Origin: Strigamia acuminata
Taxonomy: Eukaryota; Arthropoda; Chilopoda; Geophilomorpha; Linotaeniidae
DNA length: 64,000 nucleotides
Assembly (NCBI GenBank): GCA_949358305.1
Contig: OX442318.1
Coordinates: forward strand, 10,832,517 to 10,896,516
Reading direction: 5' to 3'
Shown here: positions 34,101-49,200 of the stretch, in pieces
Position numbering within the stretch: the stretch's first letter is position 1
Layout: each line of letters begins with the position of its first letter
Program-made: the position numbers and the translations under genes
The notes under the pieces: model-generated
What the model was told of the DNA's origin: nothing
The model's input: only the letters and a program-made list of their open reading frames with translations
The model's database searches: none

Positions 34101-35898
34101 CAATAAATTACGAAATAAATTTTGTTTGTGTTGATCATACGATGTTTTCATTAATCAAGAACAAAAATTAGAGGTTCAAGGTCAAAATCTGAACATTTTA
34201 CTAGTTCCGCTGTTAATTAGGCTTAATAGCAACTGGCGTGTTTGGAAAGTGCTATAGCGAAAAATGTGCAAAAATTCTCATCTGGAGGATAATATTATTT
34301 AAAATTAAAGAGTCTAATGGTTGTAAATATTCAATTCATGACGTTAAATAATAATCTACATTTTTTCTTTTTAAATTTAATATTTTAGTTTAAGTTTACG
34401 ACATTTAAGCCGATTATAACTTGAAATCAATAAAAGTGTAGGATTGAAAATACATTACTTTGTTGAATATAATATAATGTTATCTAATAAATGATTGCAT
34501 TTAATCATAAATATATAGTCGAGCCTCGTTATAACGAATCGCGAGACACCCGAGAAATCTGTTTGTTATAACGAAAGTTCGTTATATCAAATTTTTTTAA
34601 CATGGTGTTCCATTGCCATCCAACCAACCAAACCATTTTTAAGTATTCGTTATAACAAAAAATTCGTTATAACGAGGTTTGACTGTACATATTTTTTAAT
34701 TTGTGGTTTTTCTAGTTAAAATGCAAAAAATGAGTAAATTTCATACATTGTACCAAGAAGATGTTTTCTTTTTCTTATCTCCGCCCTTCTTCTCCCTCAG
34801 ATTATAATCCTTAAACGATCCAGAGTCGACAGATTTCTGTAGCTCGACTGATTTACCCGATTCGGATGACCTGCTGATTGAATCCTGCGCAAAAATTAAA
34901 AAACAACCGTTAAATAATGACAGAATTCACCTCTCATTCGATTAAAGCGCCTAAAATAAGCCAAACACAACATTTTCCTTAACTCCAAAGCACCTTAACC
35001 ATGGATGCCGCCATGATTTTTCAAATTGTAGCGCAAGCAATGTAATTAACCTAACCTAACCTAACCTAACCTAACCTAACCTAACCGAACCTGGCGTCAG
35101 GGCCGGCTGGAGGTTTTGCGGGGCCTCGATAAAACGTTATTAGCGATAAAAAGATTGTATAAATTTATTAAACATAATTTAGAAATATGAAAATGCGAAG
35201 ATTCGGTCTGAGGTCCGAAAAACCGACGCCGGCATTAGCGTAGTCTGTTATAACTCGTCTAGTAATTCATACGTTACCTCATTTCCTTGAAAAGATAAAT
35301 CAGTAGAACCATCCTTAACAGATGAACCATTTGGTGATAATTGTTCCTTTCTATTTTCACCTCTGAACTTCAGTTGTAATTTAGGACTAATCTGTGGACT
35401 ACTGGATGGACTGGAAAATCAAAAATTAGAAAAATTAAAATAAAAAAAAAATAATTTTTCAATTCAAAATTATCAAATCAAAGCAGATAGCAAGAAAAAA
35501 AAGTTTTTATCAAAAAATAAAAAAATTAATTTTTTTTATATATTTTATTGAAAATATTTATAATACCTGTTTTCAGTACAACTTGTTGTAGTGGACACAC
35601 ACACTTGAATTGGTGACTGATGACCCAAATCCAACATATTATTTTTTTTCCTAGAAAATGTAAAGAAAAAATTGAGAAAAAATTAATTTAAAAATTAAAA
35701 AAAAAAAAATATTTTTGCAAATAGGGAAATAAATTAATTCAAAACACGTGACACGTGTTTGTGCAATTTGTGGGTGTTTTTGCACGAATATTTGGTGCAT
35801 AATTCAGTGTTTTTTGTTTGTTTTTCCACTCACTGCTGCAGATAGGAGTTATTTTTCGCACTGGTGTCATCACTTGTTGTTTGCGACGTTGGTTCCAT
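19163..35898 (-). CDS. GRAMD1: Aster / GRAMD1-type ER sterol-transfer protein
   Basis: An ER-anchored protein that moves cholesterol from plasma membrane to ER at contact sites. Exon 1 (35834-35898) starts MEPTSQTTSDD; low-complexity exons follow at 35567-35650, 35277-35415 and 34757-34888. The GRAM domain spans 33818-33890 (SDDFKRLFKELPENERL), about 32500-32610 (GRLYISQNYVCFYANIF) and 32265-32445 (TKEKTARVIPNAIQ, TSFGARDKTYLMLF), with an intron of about 42-45 bp inside. IQELWQWVHYNYGDELGL is at about 31470-31700. An acidic linker (23800-24000) leads to the VASt/ASTER domain at 23600-23762 (FFNFIYPVSLDQVFNMLFTE), 22430-22560 (TLTLGLAMGPKTAQ) and 22200-22420 (YCLTYVAPNECRIRVHSQI). A hydrophobic helix is at about 20820-20875 (LIILHLAIILV), a second hydrophobic and coiled segment at 20335-20640, and the stop at 19163-19165. 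All hallmark domains are in order. Introns up to 7 kb host most of the window's transposons and two candidate nested genes. Confidence 0.9.
19330..20260. repeat. Intronic minisatellite, 21-bp unit, core nearly perfect
   Basis: The unit is TTTTATGTCTAAAAAGGCCAA. Ten copies at about 19945-20130 are virtually identical, so all three frames stay open on both strands (short peptides such as GLFRHKI repeated). Flanking units are diverged. It lies in the last Aster intron. Confidence 0.92.
20671..20736. mobile_element. Very short TIR element, CCGTATTT family
   Basis: 66 bp with inverted ends CCGCATTTCCGCAATCAA and CCGTATTTCCGCAATTAA, flanked by TA. The family resembles 26775-27011. It sits in an Aster intron of about 120 bp. 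Confidence 0.6.
21135..22000. repeat. Intronic minisatellite, 32-bp unit
   Basis: Units containing GGGCCTTAAAAACTGTAAAAT and TTACATATTTA repeat, interspersed with longer variants carrying TGGGGCCCAGGGAAGTAA. They fill an Aster intron. Confidence 0.85.
22606..23152. mobile_element. GTTATAAC-family MITE, copy 2, split by a later insertion
   Basis: The outer element begins TAGTCGGGAGCCTCGTTA and ends CGTTATAACGAGATTCAACTG with TA on both sides. After removing the 22624-23044 insertion and one TA, the halves rejoin into the expected CCTCGTTATAACGAATCG. The original length was about 124 bp. Confidence 0.8.
22624..23044. mobile_element. TTCACACTTGTG-family MITE, copy 1, nested
   Basis: A 421-bp element with inverted ends CAGGTTCACACTTGTGTTCA and TAGGTTCACACTTGTGTTCA, flanked by TA (possibly TTA) duplications. 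The interior matches 28626-29053 in inverse orientation. It is inserted in the GTTATAAC-family MITE. No transposase. Confidence 0.85.
23324..23424. mobile_element. 101-bp hAT MITE (TSD CCCTAGGT)
   Basis: The ends CAAGGGTCGGCAAC and (inverted) CAGGGGTCGGCAAC are hAT-type termini, and an exact 8-bp duplication CCCTAGGT occurs at 23316-23323 and 23425-23432. It lies in an Aster intron. Confidence 0.9.
24171..24885. mobile_element. Compound TIR element, TTTGCGGGATGC family
   Basis: The inverted ends read AGTTTGCGGGATGCATTTTT on both sides with TA at 24169-24170 and 24886-24887. An extra internal terminus-like segment occurs at 24257-24285. A further inverted-repeat unit (about 24450-24680, ends around TATACTCTTG and CAAGAGTAT-type words) is inside and has a relative at 25797-25870. 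No coding content. Confidence 0.7.
24913..30195 (-). CDS. Unrecognised multi-exon candidate gene within an Aster intron
   Basis: Two exon-like segments join in phase. 30090-30195 reads LKDIMDLDDETHWQGPRTL and on to YLNDHLL, ending at a GTAAGA donor. 26149-26302 follows an AG acceptor (VTNMLSWQALLDPVFRDVYM), continues with WVTMNRSGLDFPLRR, and meets a GTAAAA donor. Further open stretches on the same strand are at 25880-26045 (HYELMLEITMHEILKWLLAY) and 24913-25120, ending in a stop (QTPGEVIKLVSGKSCKK). I do not recognise the family and could not join the last two in frame. The surroundings are full of transposons, so a decayed or domesticated transposon gene is as likely as a host gene. The strand is the same as Aster, so alternative Aster exons are a third option. 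Confidence 0.3.
25240..25595. mobile_element. hAT MITE with GGGTACGGGC arrays (TSD CCACAAAT)
   Basis: The ends CAGAGTTTTTCATTGGG and, inverted, CAGTGTTTTTCATTGGCG are flanked by an exact 8-bp duplication CCACAAAT (25232-25239 and 25596-25603). Both arms carry GC-rich CCCGTACC/GGGTACGG tandem units, making the 356-bp element strongly self-complementary and compositionally unlike its surroundings. Confidence 0.9.
26775..27011. mobile_element. TIR element, CCGTATTTTACC family
   Basis: 237 bp bounded by TACCGTATTTTACCGATTAA and its inverse TTAATTGATAAAATACGGTA, with AAGAGCCGCGGCTCTT-like palindromes just inside. Related short copies are at 20671-20736 and around 32190. Confidence 0.75.
27480..28397 (+). 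CDS. Candidate nested small gene, product unknown
   Basis: A frame from ATG 27480 to 27754 ends at an AAG|GTCAGT donor and joins in phase to 28355-28397 (TTTGTTTGCAG acceptor, TGA at 28395-28397), giving 105 residues. The sequence is Ser/Ala-rich in the middle (SASASTSSASTARVNASSSS), then basic and amphipathic (TIAKEHRIAPKAEEIMNNF), ending SGGRLKYTNTNNGE. The exon is much GC-richer than its neighbourhood, and both splice sites favour the plus strand. The antisense frame is also open (156 codons, 27281-27751), so coding strand is not settled by openness alone. I recognise no family. It would be nested head-to-head inside an Aster intron. Confidence 0.4.
28626..29053. mobile_element. TTCACACTTGTG-family MITE, copy 2
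   Basis: 428 bp, inverted relative to 22624-23044, with ends AAGGTGGGTTCACACTTGTG and AAGGTAGGTTCACACTTGTG flanked by TA. A long internal stretch (CCAATCACGATCGACTCCAA and neighbours) matches copy 1. Confidence 0.85.
29117..29247. repeat. 24-bp minisatellite with CCAATCA core
   Basis: Five to six units of ACCAATCACCTTTTAGTTCC plus four bases. It lies in an Aster intron just after the MITE. Confidence 0.7.
30575..31070. repeat. Intronic minisatellite, ~20-21-bp unit
   Basis: Units such as GTGAAATTTTCTGCCTAAAAA and CAGCATTTTGTGCTTAAAAA with substantial drift, in an Aster intron. Confidence 0.8.
31740..32177. mobile_element. Non-autonomous hAT element, copy 2 (TSD TTAGCGTG)
   Basis: 438 bp with ends TAGGGTTTCG and CGAAACCCTA, flanked by the exact 8-bp duplication TTAGCGTG at 31732-31739 and 32178-32185. 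Subterminal CCCGGTTCCCGGTACC motifs and internal 30-bp ATGGCC/CATTTTTCGTC units match copy 1 at 5738-6166. It lies in an intron inside the Aster GRAM-domain coding region. Confidence 0.92.
32755..33475. repeat. Intronic minisatellite, two 20-bp arrays back to back
   Basis: First TTCATCAAAAATCGTCAAAA-type units (32755-33050). Then about 20 copies of GAAAATTTCAGCAAAAATTA (33060-33465), the later ones identical. They are in an Aster intron within the GRAM domain. Confidence 0.92.
34516..34685. mobile_element. GTTATAAC-family MITE, copy 3
   Basis: About 170 bp between TA dinucleotides, starting TAGTCGAGCCTCGTTATAAC and ending with the inverse CGTTATAACGAGGTTTGACTG. It is the best-preserved copy of the family here. 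Confidence 0.82.
35047..35091 (-). repeat. Interstitial telomeric repeat, (TTAGG)8
   Basis: Eight perfect TAACC units plus one GAACC variant on the plus strand, i.e. TTAGG on the minus strand, the common insect telomere repeat. It sits in an Aster intron between coding exons, so it is internal rather than a chromosome end. Confidence 0.85.
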
Positions 35899-36073
35899 GT
35901 TTCAGTCTTGATTTGTGGTGTTTGATTCTGCGTTAGTTTCGTTTTGATTCGATTGACATTATGTACAGGTATTTACAGGCAGAACTTTCGTCTCGTTGCG
36001 TGCATATTTCACACGATGTTAACTGAAAACATTTCCGCCATCGTGTAGCAAGCAGTCCCGTCACCTTTACTTG

Positions 36074-36102
36074 ATTGGCTGATGAATTATTTTCCAGCCA
36101 AT
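36074..36102. promoter_or_regulatory. Inverted pair of CCAAT boxes in the Aster/IFT46 divergent promoter
   Basis: GATTGGCT at 36073-36080 and AGCCAATC at 36096-36103 form a dyad about 15 bp apart in the 413-bp gap between the divergent Aster (35898) and IFT46 (36312) start codons. Paired CCAAT boxes are typical NF-Y sites of divergent promoters. Inferred from sequence only. Confidence 0.45.
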
Positions 36103-36282
36103 CGTGATCAGGATATCCGGAATGCAGGTATCTGCACCTACTATCATATTTCACGAATACATATTTTATTCAATAAATAAAAATTATTTTAGTATTTATT
36201 ATTACCTTTCGCAGTGTTTTTGATTTAGATGAAATAAAAATCTATCGTGAGTGTTTTAAATTAAAAATTTCGGAATATGACC

Positions 36283-36296
36283 GTTGTTATGGCAAC
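36283..36296 (+). promoter_or_regulatory. RFX X-box-like motif upstream of IFT46
   Basis: GTTGTTATGGCAAC matches the palindromic X-box (GTTGCCATGGCAAC) at 12 of 14 positions with a perfect right half. It lies 16 bp before the IFT46 ATG. X-boxes bound by RFX factors drive ciliary genes across animals, which fits IFT46. Confidence 0.65.
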
Positions 36297-36311
36297 GTGT
36301 GTTGTGGTTAC

Positions 36312-38331
36312 ATGGCGGATGGTGACAAGTTCAGCATCAATGTAAGTTTGAAGGTAAATCTTGTTTGTGTGAAAGATTTATTTGTTTTTTTTCAAGTCAC
36401 CGTTACAAGTTGTAAGTAATCAACCATTCGACGAAATCCTGGAGGTGAATGACGTGGAAACGGATCTTAATCCAAGAATTAGAAGTAACTTTTGCTCAAT
36501 TTTGACAGTTTTTCAAGAAGAAATTAGAAAAATTAAAATATTTTTAAACACATTTTTCAGAATTTCAACCAATGAGTGCTATCGGAAGACCCACACCGGT
36601 CCAAACGGTGAATGATGACGATTTGGACGAATCCGTAGTCGTAAAAGTGCATAAAAAAAAATATAACACATAAAATAAAAGAAAATAACACAACAAAATT
36701 AATCATCTAGCCACTCGTGGGACTGTCAACCGAATCGAACGAATCATCATCAGAAAACCTCGAGGCCTCCGCACATCCAGGAACGAGCGCTAAAGCCGAA
36801 GACGAAGCCGACGGAGCCAACAACAATAATTCCGAGGAAAGCGAAGACGAAGACGACGAAGATGATTCACAAGGCGCGCACATAGAAGGGTGCAAACAAA
36901 AATAACAAAAATAAAACCTAAAAAATTAAACAAACGACTAATTCTGACTAATTTCCAGGGCTTACGACCCCGCGGAATACGAGGACTTGAACGTAACGCC
37001 CGAAATCAAAGAGTTATTCCAGTTTATCACGCGCTATACGCCTCAAACCATCGAATTGGAGCACAAATTAAAACCCTTTATTCCCGATTTCATCCCCGCT
37101 GTTGGAGACATCGATGCATTCATCAAGGTGTGCACTGGAGTCGTTTAGATTTAGATTTAGATTAATTTAGATTTTTTAATTTCGATAATTCTAGGTGGGG
37201 AGACCGGATAGTAAGCCGGAGATGCTCGGTCTGACCGTGTTGGACGAGCCGTGCTCGAAGCAGTCGGATCAGACCGTTTTGGACCTGCAACTGAGGGCAG
37301 TGTCGAAACAAGCGAGTCTTAAGACAGTTGTGAGTGTTGATTGAGTGTTTTGGGACGGAAAGGGGATTAAAGTGGGAGATATTTGGCGTTTTAGATCGTT
37401 AAGAAGCTCGAGGATGCGGGGAAAAACCCGAAGGAGATCGACAAGTGGATTAAAAGCATCAGCGATTTACACAAATCGAAACCGCCGCCGACTGTCCATT
37501 ACTCCAAGTGAGGGGTTCCACGGAATGTAATTGAGGGAGCCCGTTTTCTAAAATGTATACATTTACTTAGACCGATGCCGGATATCGAAAACTTGATGCA
37601 GGAATGGGATCCGCAGTTCGAAGAACTTTTGAAGGAAGTTGCTCTACCGTCGGCCGATACCGACTGCGATTTGTCACAATATGTGGACATTATTTGTGGT
37701 TGGTTTAAGCCTAACGTATTACCCTACCTTAAGCCGCCATGCCGCTGTATATCGGATTACCAACTTTTAGTAGTTTCAGTCGTAAAGATGAATAATTATG
37801 TTGGAATTTGGGCTATAAATTTGAGTTTTCTTGTTATTCTGAAGGTTATTATTAAAATTTTGGTATTATTTTTAAAATTTAGGCCCATTTCCTACATTTT
37901 GGACGTTTAAAAACGCTTTTCAAGCTTGTTTTGCTTAAATTCTCATTAAAAAAGATTTTTACCCATTTATAAAACGGAGTTTACCGGCAGTCTGGTTACA
38001 TATGAGTAACACCGTGGCTTAAGGCGGGGTAATACGGGTAAATTAAATTTGCGATTAACGCAAAATCAGAAAATTGCAAAATCATTCATATAACGAAACC
38101 CCTTTTCGCTTGATAAGTGATTAATTAACCAACTTTCTTCTTCTTTCTTTCTTTTTTATCTTTCAAGGATTGCTGGACATTCCTATTTACAAATCAAAAA
38201 TTCAAGCACTTCATGTTCTTTTCACGCTTTATTCAGAATTCAAAAATTCCCAACATTTCCGGCAGTTAGCCGAGGAGAACCTTATGGATAACACGGATAA
38301 AGGAAACGGGGGAGAAAGACTTGTTTTATAA
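36312..38331 (+). CDS. IFT46: Intraflagellar transport protein 46
   Basis: An IFT-B core subunit carrying outer-arm dynein and other cargo into cilia. Exons: 36312-36341 (MADGDKFSIN), 36397-36484, 36561 to about 36632, about 36713-36889, about 36959-37125, about 37195-37330, about 37395-37507, about 37571-37699, and about 38168-38331 (TAA 38329-38331). The N terminus is acidic and disordered (SEESEDEDDEDDS). The conserved IFT46 domain starts AYDPAEYEDLNVTPEIKELF and continues ELEHKLKPFIPDFIPAVGDI, PKEIDKWIKSISDLHKSKPP and YKSKIQALHVLFTLYSEFK. In insects IFT proteins are needed mainly in sensory neurons, consistent with the X-box at 36283. The last intron is largely a transposon (37712-38040). 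The stop lies 96 bp from that of the convergent ATPase, and AATAAA is at 38401-38406. Confidence 0.95.
37712..38040. mobile_element. TIR element CGTATTACCC-CTTAAGCC in the IFT46 last intron
   Basis: The left end TAACGTATTACCCTACCTTA and the inverted right end TTACCCGTATTACCCCGCCT both run into TTAAGCC, with TA at either side, about 329 bp. A diverged relative is at 3010-3690. Confidence 0.7.
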
Positions 38332-38427
38332 ACTTAATTTTATAATCAAAATCTTTGATTGTGTAAATTAGATTAAGTTTTGATGTTTGCTTTGTCGGCA
38401 AATAAATAAATCAGAAGCATAATGAGT

Positions 38428-45577
<7,150 letters not shown>

Positions 45578-46271
45578 TGGAAATTAAGCTCAATAAAATT
45601 AAGCCTATTATCAGATTGATCAGGAACTTCAGCTTGAAACTAAAATTAAAAAATAAAATATAATTCATCCGGTTTGGTTTCATATTATTCCACTTACTTG
45701 TAAGGGAAAAAGGGAGAAAATGTTTTATCTGCGAGCGTTGTTTGGTCGCAAATGGGAGTTCCCTGAATTTTCAACGCTTATATACTCTTGGTTGTCTTGT
45801 AACCAGTAACAACCAGTGCCTGTTTTTCCTTTTGCTTTTCTAAGTGTTTCTTCAATTGGAGGTTTGGAAATGCCTCGCAGCACGACAGGCGAAGATGGTA
45901 GCATGCTCGGAGTGTCAAGGTTCGGCGAACACTACGATATTAAATATTGTGTTAAAAAAGTTATTTGTATAAATTATTACAATGTGGTGCAAGAAAAATG
46001 CTATTTTCGGGGGCTTACCTGCACATTTTTTTCTATTTTTTAATTCATAAACTTGACAATTTGATTTTTATTAAAAATGGCTCAAGAAATTCATAATTAG
46101 AAAATCTAAAAATAATTATACTAATTACTATGTTAATTTGACTCCAATTTTTATATATTGAAAAAATATAATTTTTTTTTTAATTTAAAAAAAAAAAAAA
46201 AAATATTTTGCATTACAGAGAAGAAGTTGCCAATATTCAAGTAATTGTGTTTGTGTATCCAGGTGAATGCC
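45578..46271. promoter_or_regulatory. Divergent promoter region between the P2C ATPase and the RIIa/IQ gene
   Basis: About 690 bp between opposed starts. AT-rich, with long A/T runs at 46170-46205. A possible 5' UTR acceptor (TATCCAG) precedes the RIIa/IQ start. No further gene seen. Confidence 0.4.
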
Positions 46272-46279
46272 ATGGCAAC
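46266..46279 (+). promoter_or_regulatory. X-box-like palindrome overlapping the RIIa/IQ start codon
   Basis: AATGCCATGGCAAC agrees with the RFX consensus GTTGCCATGGCAAC at 12 of 14 positions. It includes the ATG itself (46272-46274), so part of the match comes from the Kozak context and the MAT codons. Confidence 0.35.
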
Positions 46280-49200
46280 AAAGCCAATAAGCGTGTCCCC
46301 CATTGCCAGCATGCTTTCTTTCAGGCATGAAAATGTAAGTAGTAGCAAACTAATTCATTTTGTATCCAATTATCTGTTTTAATTCAATATAAAATGATGA
46401 AAAATTATCACCATGTATCTGATTAATTAAACAACTAGAAGGAAATGGATTACGCAATCAATAGATTGATTTTCATTTCCCAAACAGCGCAAAACCAAAC
46501 CACAGTTAAAAAAATATTTTTTATATTTTATATTTTTTGCTTTTAAACCAACTGAAAATGATAACAAATGAATTACAAATAATAATCCATCATATTACGG
46601 TGTATTATAATTATTATTATTGATTAAACCACCAATACTTTATGTCTAGTGCATCACTTTGCTGATTACTTTTTTGTCATCTGAAGTAATGATAGATTGC
46701 ACATTGTTTTATGGTAATTGTAATGGAAAAATTATAATTATTACAAAAAAGTTCTTCTCAGTATAAAAAAAATTTATTTCAATAAAAAAAATTTTTTTTT
46801 AATATAAAAAAATATTTTTTAATTTTTTATTTTTAGTCTAAAATGACGTTATTTGCCAGTCCACTCTTCTCCTTTATCAGAGCCCCCAGTGGTATGGAGG
46901 ATTTACTAGAAGGACTGGCAAGGGAAGTTCTTCGCCGGCAGCCGGAGAACATTCATCTTTTCGCTGCCCATTATTGTGAATTTTTAATGCACATCAGGAA
47001 AGAAGGTAAATCCAATTTATTTGAATCTGCTAATAAATAAATAATCTCTAAAGGTGATATTTCACATTTAGAAGGGTGTGTTTTTTCTACCTGGGTGGGG
47101 TTTATTAGAAATAAAATTGAAAAAAAAAGAGGGCTCAGTCTATTTTAAGCAAAGGTGAAATCTGGATCAAACATAGTCACAGATTTCATGCTGCAAGCAG
47201 CAATTTTCAAGATTTTTATCTAAAAAAGGGAATTAATCACCTGGAAAAACAATATGGGATGTATAAATTCAATGTGTCAGAAAGGGAAGTACAATGGAAT
47301 GGAAGGTAAAATCAGTTGATTTTTATATTTTGGGAATAAAGGTAAGGAGATCAATTTCATTTCCAGGCATGACAGCGTTGAACATGAAACAAGATTTGTC
47401 TCGAACCAAATATGCAATTGTGGACTCATACCCTTTCTGTGGTTAGTTACAAATCACAATTATATAACATTTTTTTATGAAAAAGAGACATCAAAGTTCC
47501 TAGAAGTGTCAAAAGATGACATAATTTTATTCTTTCATAATTTATTGGTTAAACAGCCTTGAGTTTGTCAACTAAATCACCTATAAAATTTGTTTAGAAA
47601 AGTCAATTTCACGTTAAGAACTGGTGCTTAACCTTCATTCACCCAAAACAAATCTTTTGTTATTTCATAAGATATATATTCTTTTTCTAAAAATTAAGCG
47701 GTGTCCTTTTAGCCGCTTCGCATTCAAATCTCCATATAATGGTTTGATGACAGGTTGAGGTAGAGAGACCTGACCATTCAGTAAATGCAATTACATGGTA
47801 ATTAATTAAAAATTTTACTTTTGTCCATCTCTCTTTTCTTTAATATTTAATTTCATCATTTTAAATTTGTAATATTTTTATTTCTAATATATGGTTTTGT
47901 GCAGAAAGACCTGCTCTATTATTATTATTATTAAAATCTTACCTAAAAAATATACGATATAAATGTTTTCTGTTTTTCAAAAAAATTAAGTGGTCTAATA
48001 CTTTTGGCCGTGGGTTGTAATACTTGCGGCTTTTGGTTGATTGCGAAGTGGCCTCGATGGCCATAAGCGCATCACTAAATTTTAACAAGTAAAAATAAAT
48101 CACACAGGGTGCTGTTATTAAGTTAATATGGATTTAATATTTTAAAAAAATTTAGATTTTTTTTTTGTGAAAAAGATGAAGAAATGTTGCCACGTGTTTA
48201 GCCTTGCTTTAGAGCAGCAGTTAACTATCAAAGGTATTAATTAATACTGTAAATAGTATTTGTCATAAGAGACAAAGCTAAGTCTTGTTTTGTCAAGTAA
48301 TTTGAACAAAATAGTTAAGAGCGTTTTATGTTTATGAAATTGTAGACTAACCTTGCTTTAATGTCCTTTTAAATGCTTGTTTGTTTTGGATTTCTCTCTC
48401 TAGTTCAAGAACCTGATGTTGAATTACCCATAAGACATCTGATCCAAAAGAAAAAATTTGTACCGGTGGATTTACAAGCGTATGAGAAAGTGAGTAATTT
48501 TTGTTAATTTTTTATATTTATTTACCCACTGTAATAAAATTTAACTGCTCATTTCTAGACAGATTTACAAACACAGGAGAATCTGGGCCAGACTGAAAAA
48601 ACTGAAAAAAAGGTTACACATGTCAATGTTACAACACTGAAATATTTTTTTTACTTTTTCAATTTTTTTTTGCAGATTAAACCACAAGAACATAATTTTG
48701 AAAAAGGAAATGGTGATACAACAGCTGAAGACGTGGTTCTACAAGAGCAGATGACCAAAAAGGAAGATGTAGAAAAAGTTGTCGAAGAACCTGGAAAAAG
48801 GAAAACATTAAGATCAATTGGAACTCAATTTACACTTATTGTGGAAGACTACACAGATAAAAACAACAAAGAAGTGAATGAGAGAAAGGAGTATAATGTC
48901 AAGGAATATACGAAAACCGAAAAGGTGGAAAAACAATTGAGTACTGACACAATGGAAAGTAGTACTGATAACACAACTACTCAATCATCGGAGACCTTTT
49001 CGGAGTCTATTACCGATGAGAAGTATATTGAAACCAGTCCTGCTAGTAGTCAGGAAACTATGACCGATACCTTTTCGCAAACAACCGAAGATGAAAGCGA
49101 GGTATTGTCTGGTAAAACTCTAAATAAACAAAGTATAGTTGATAGTGATCCTAATGTTATAAATGGAGTAGATACTAATAGAAATGAATTAAGTTTGGTA

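Noticed and set aside
35047-35091. Possible chromosome end
   Set aside because: Aster coding exons lie on both sides, so the TTAGG tract is internal.
35098-35260. CAGGGCCGGC start resembling an hAT terminus next to the TTAGG tract
   Set aside because: The right end (GCCGGC near 35232) pairs poorly and no 8-bp duplication was found.
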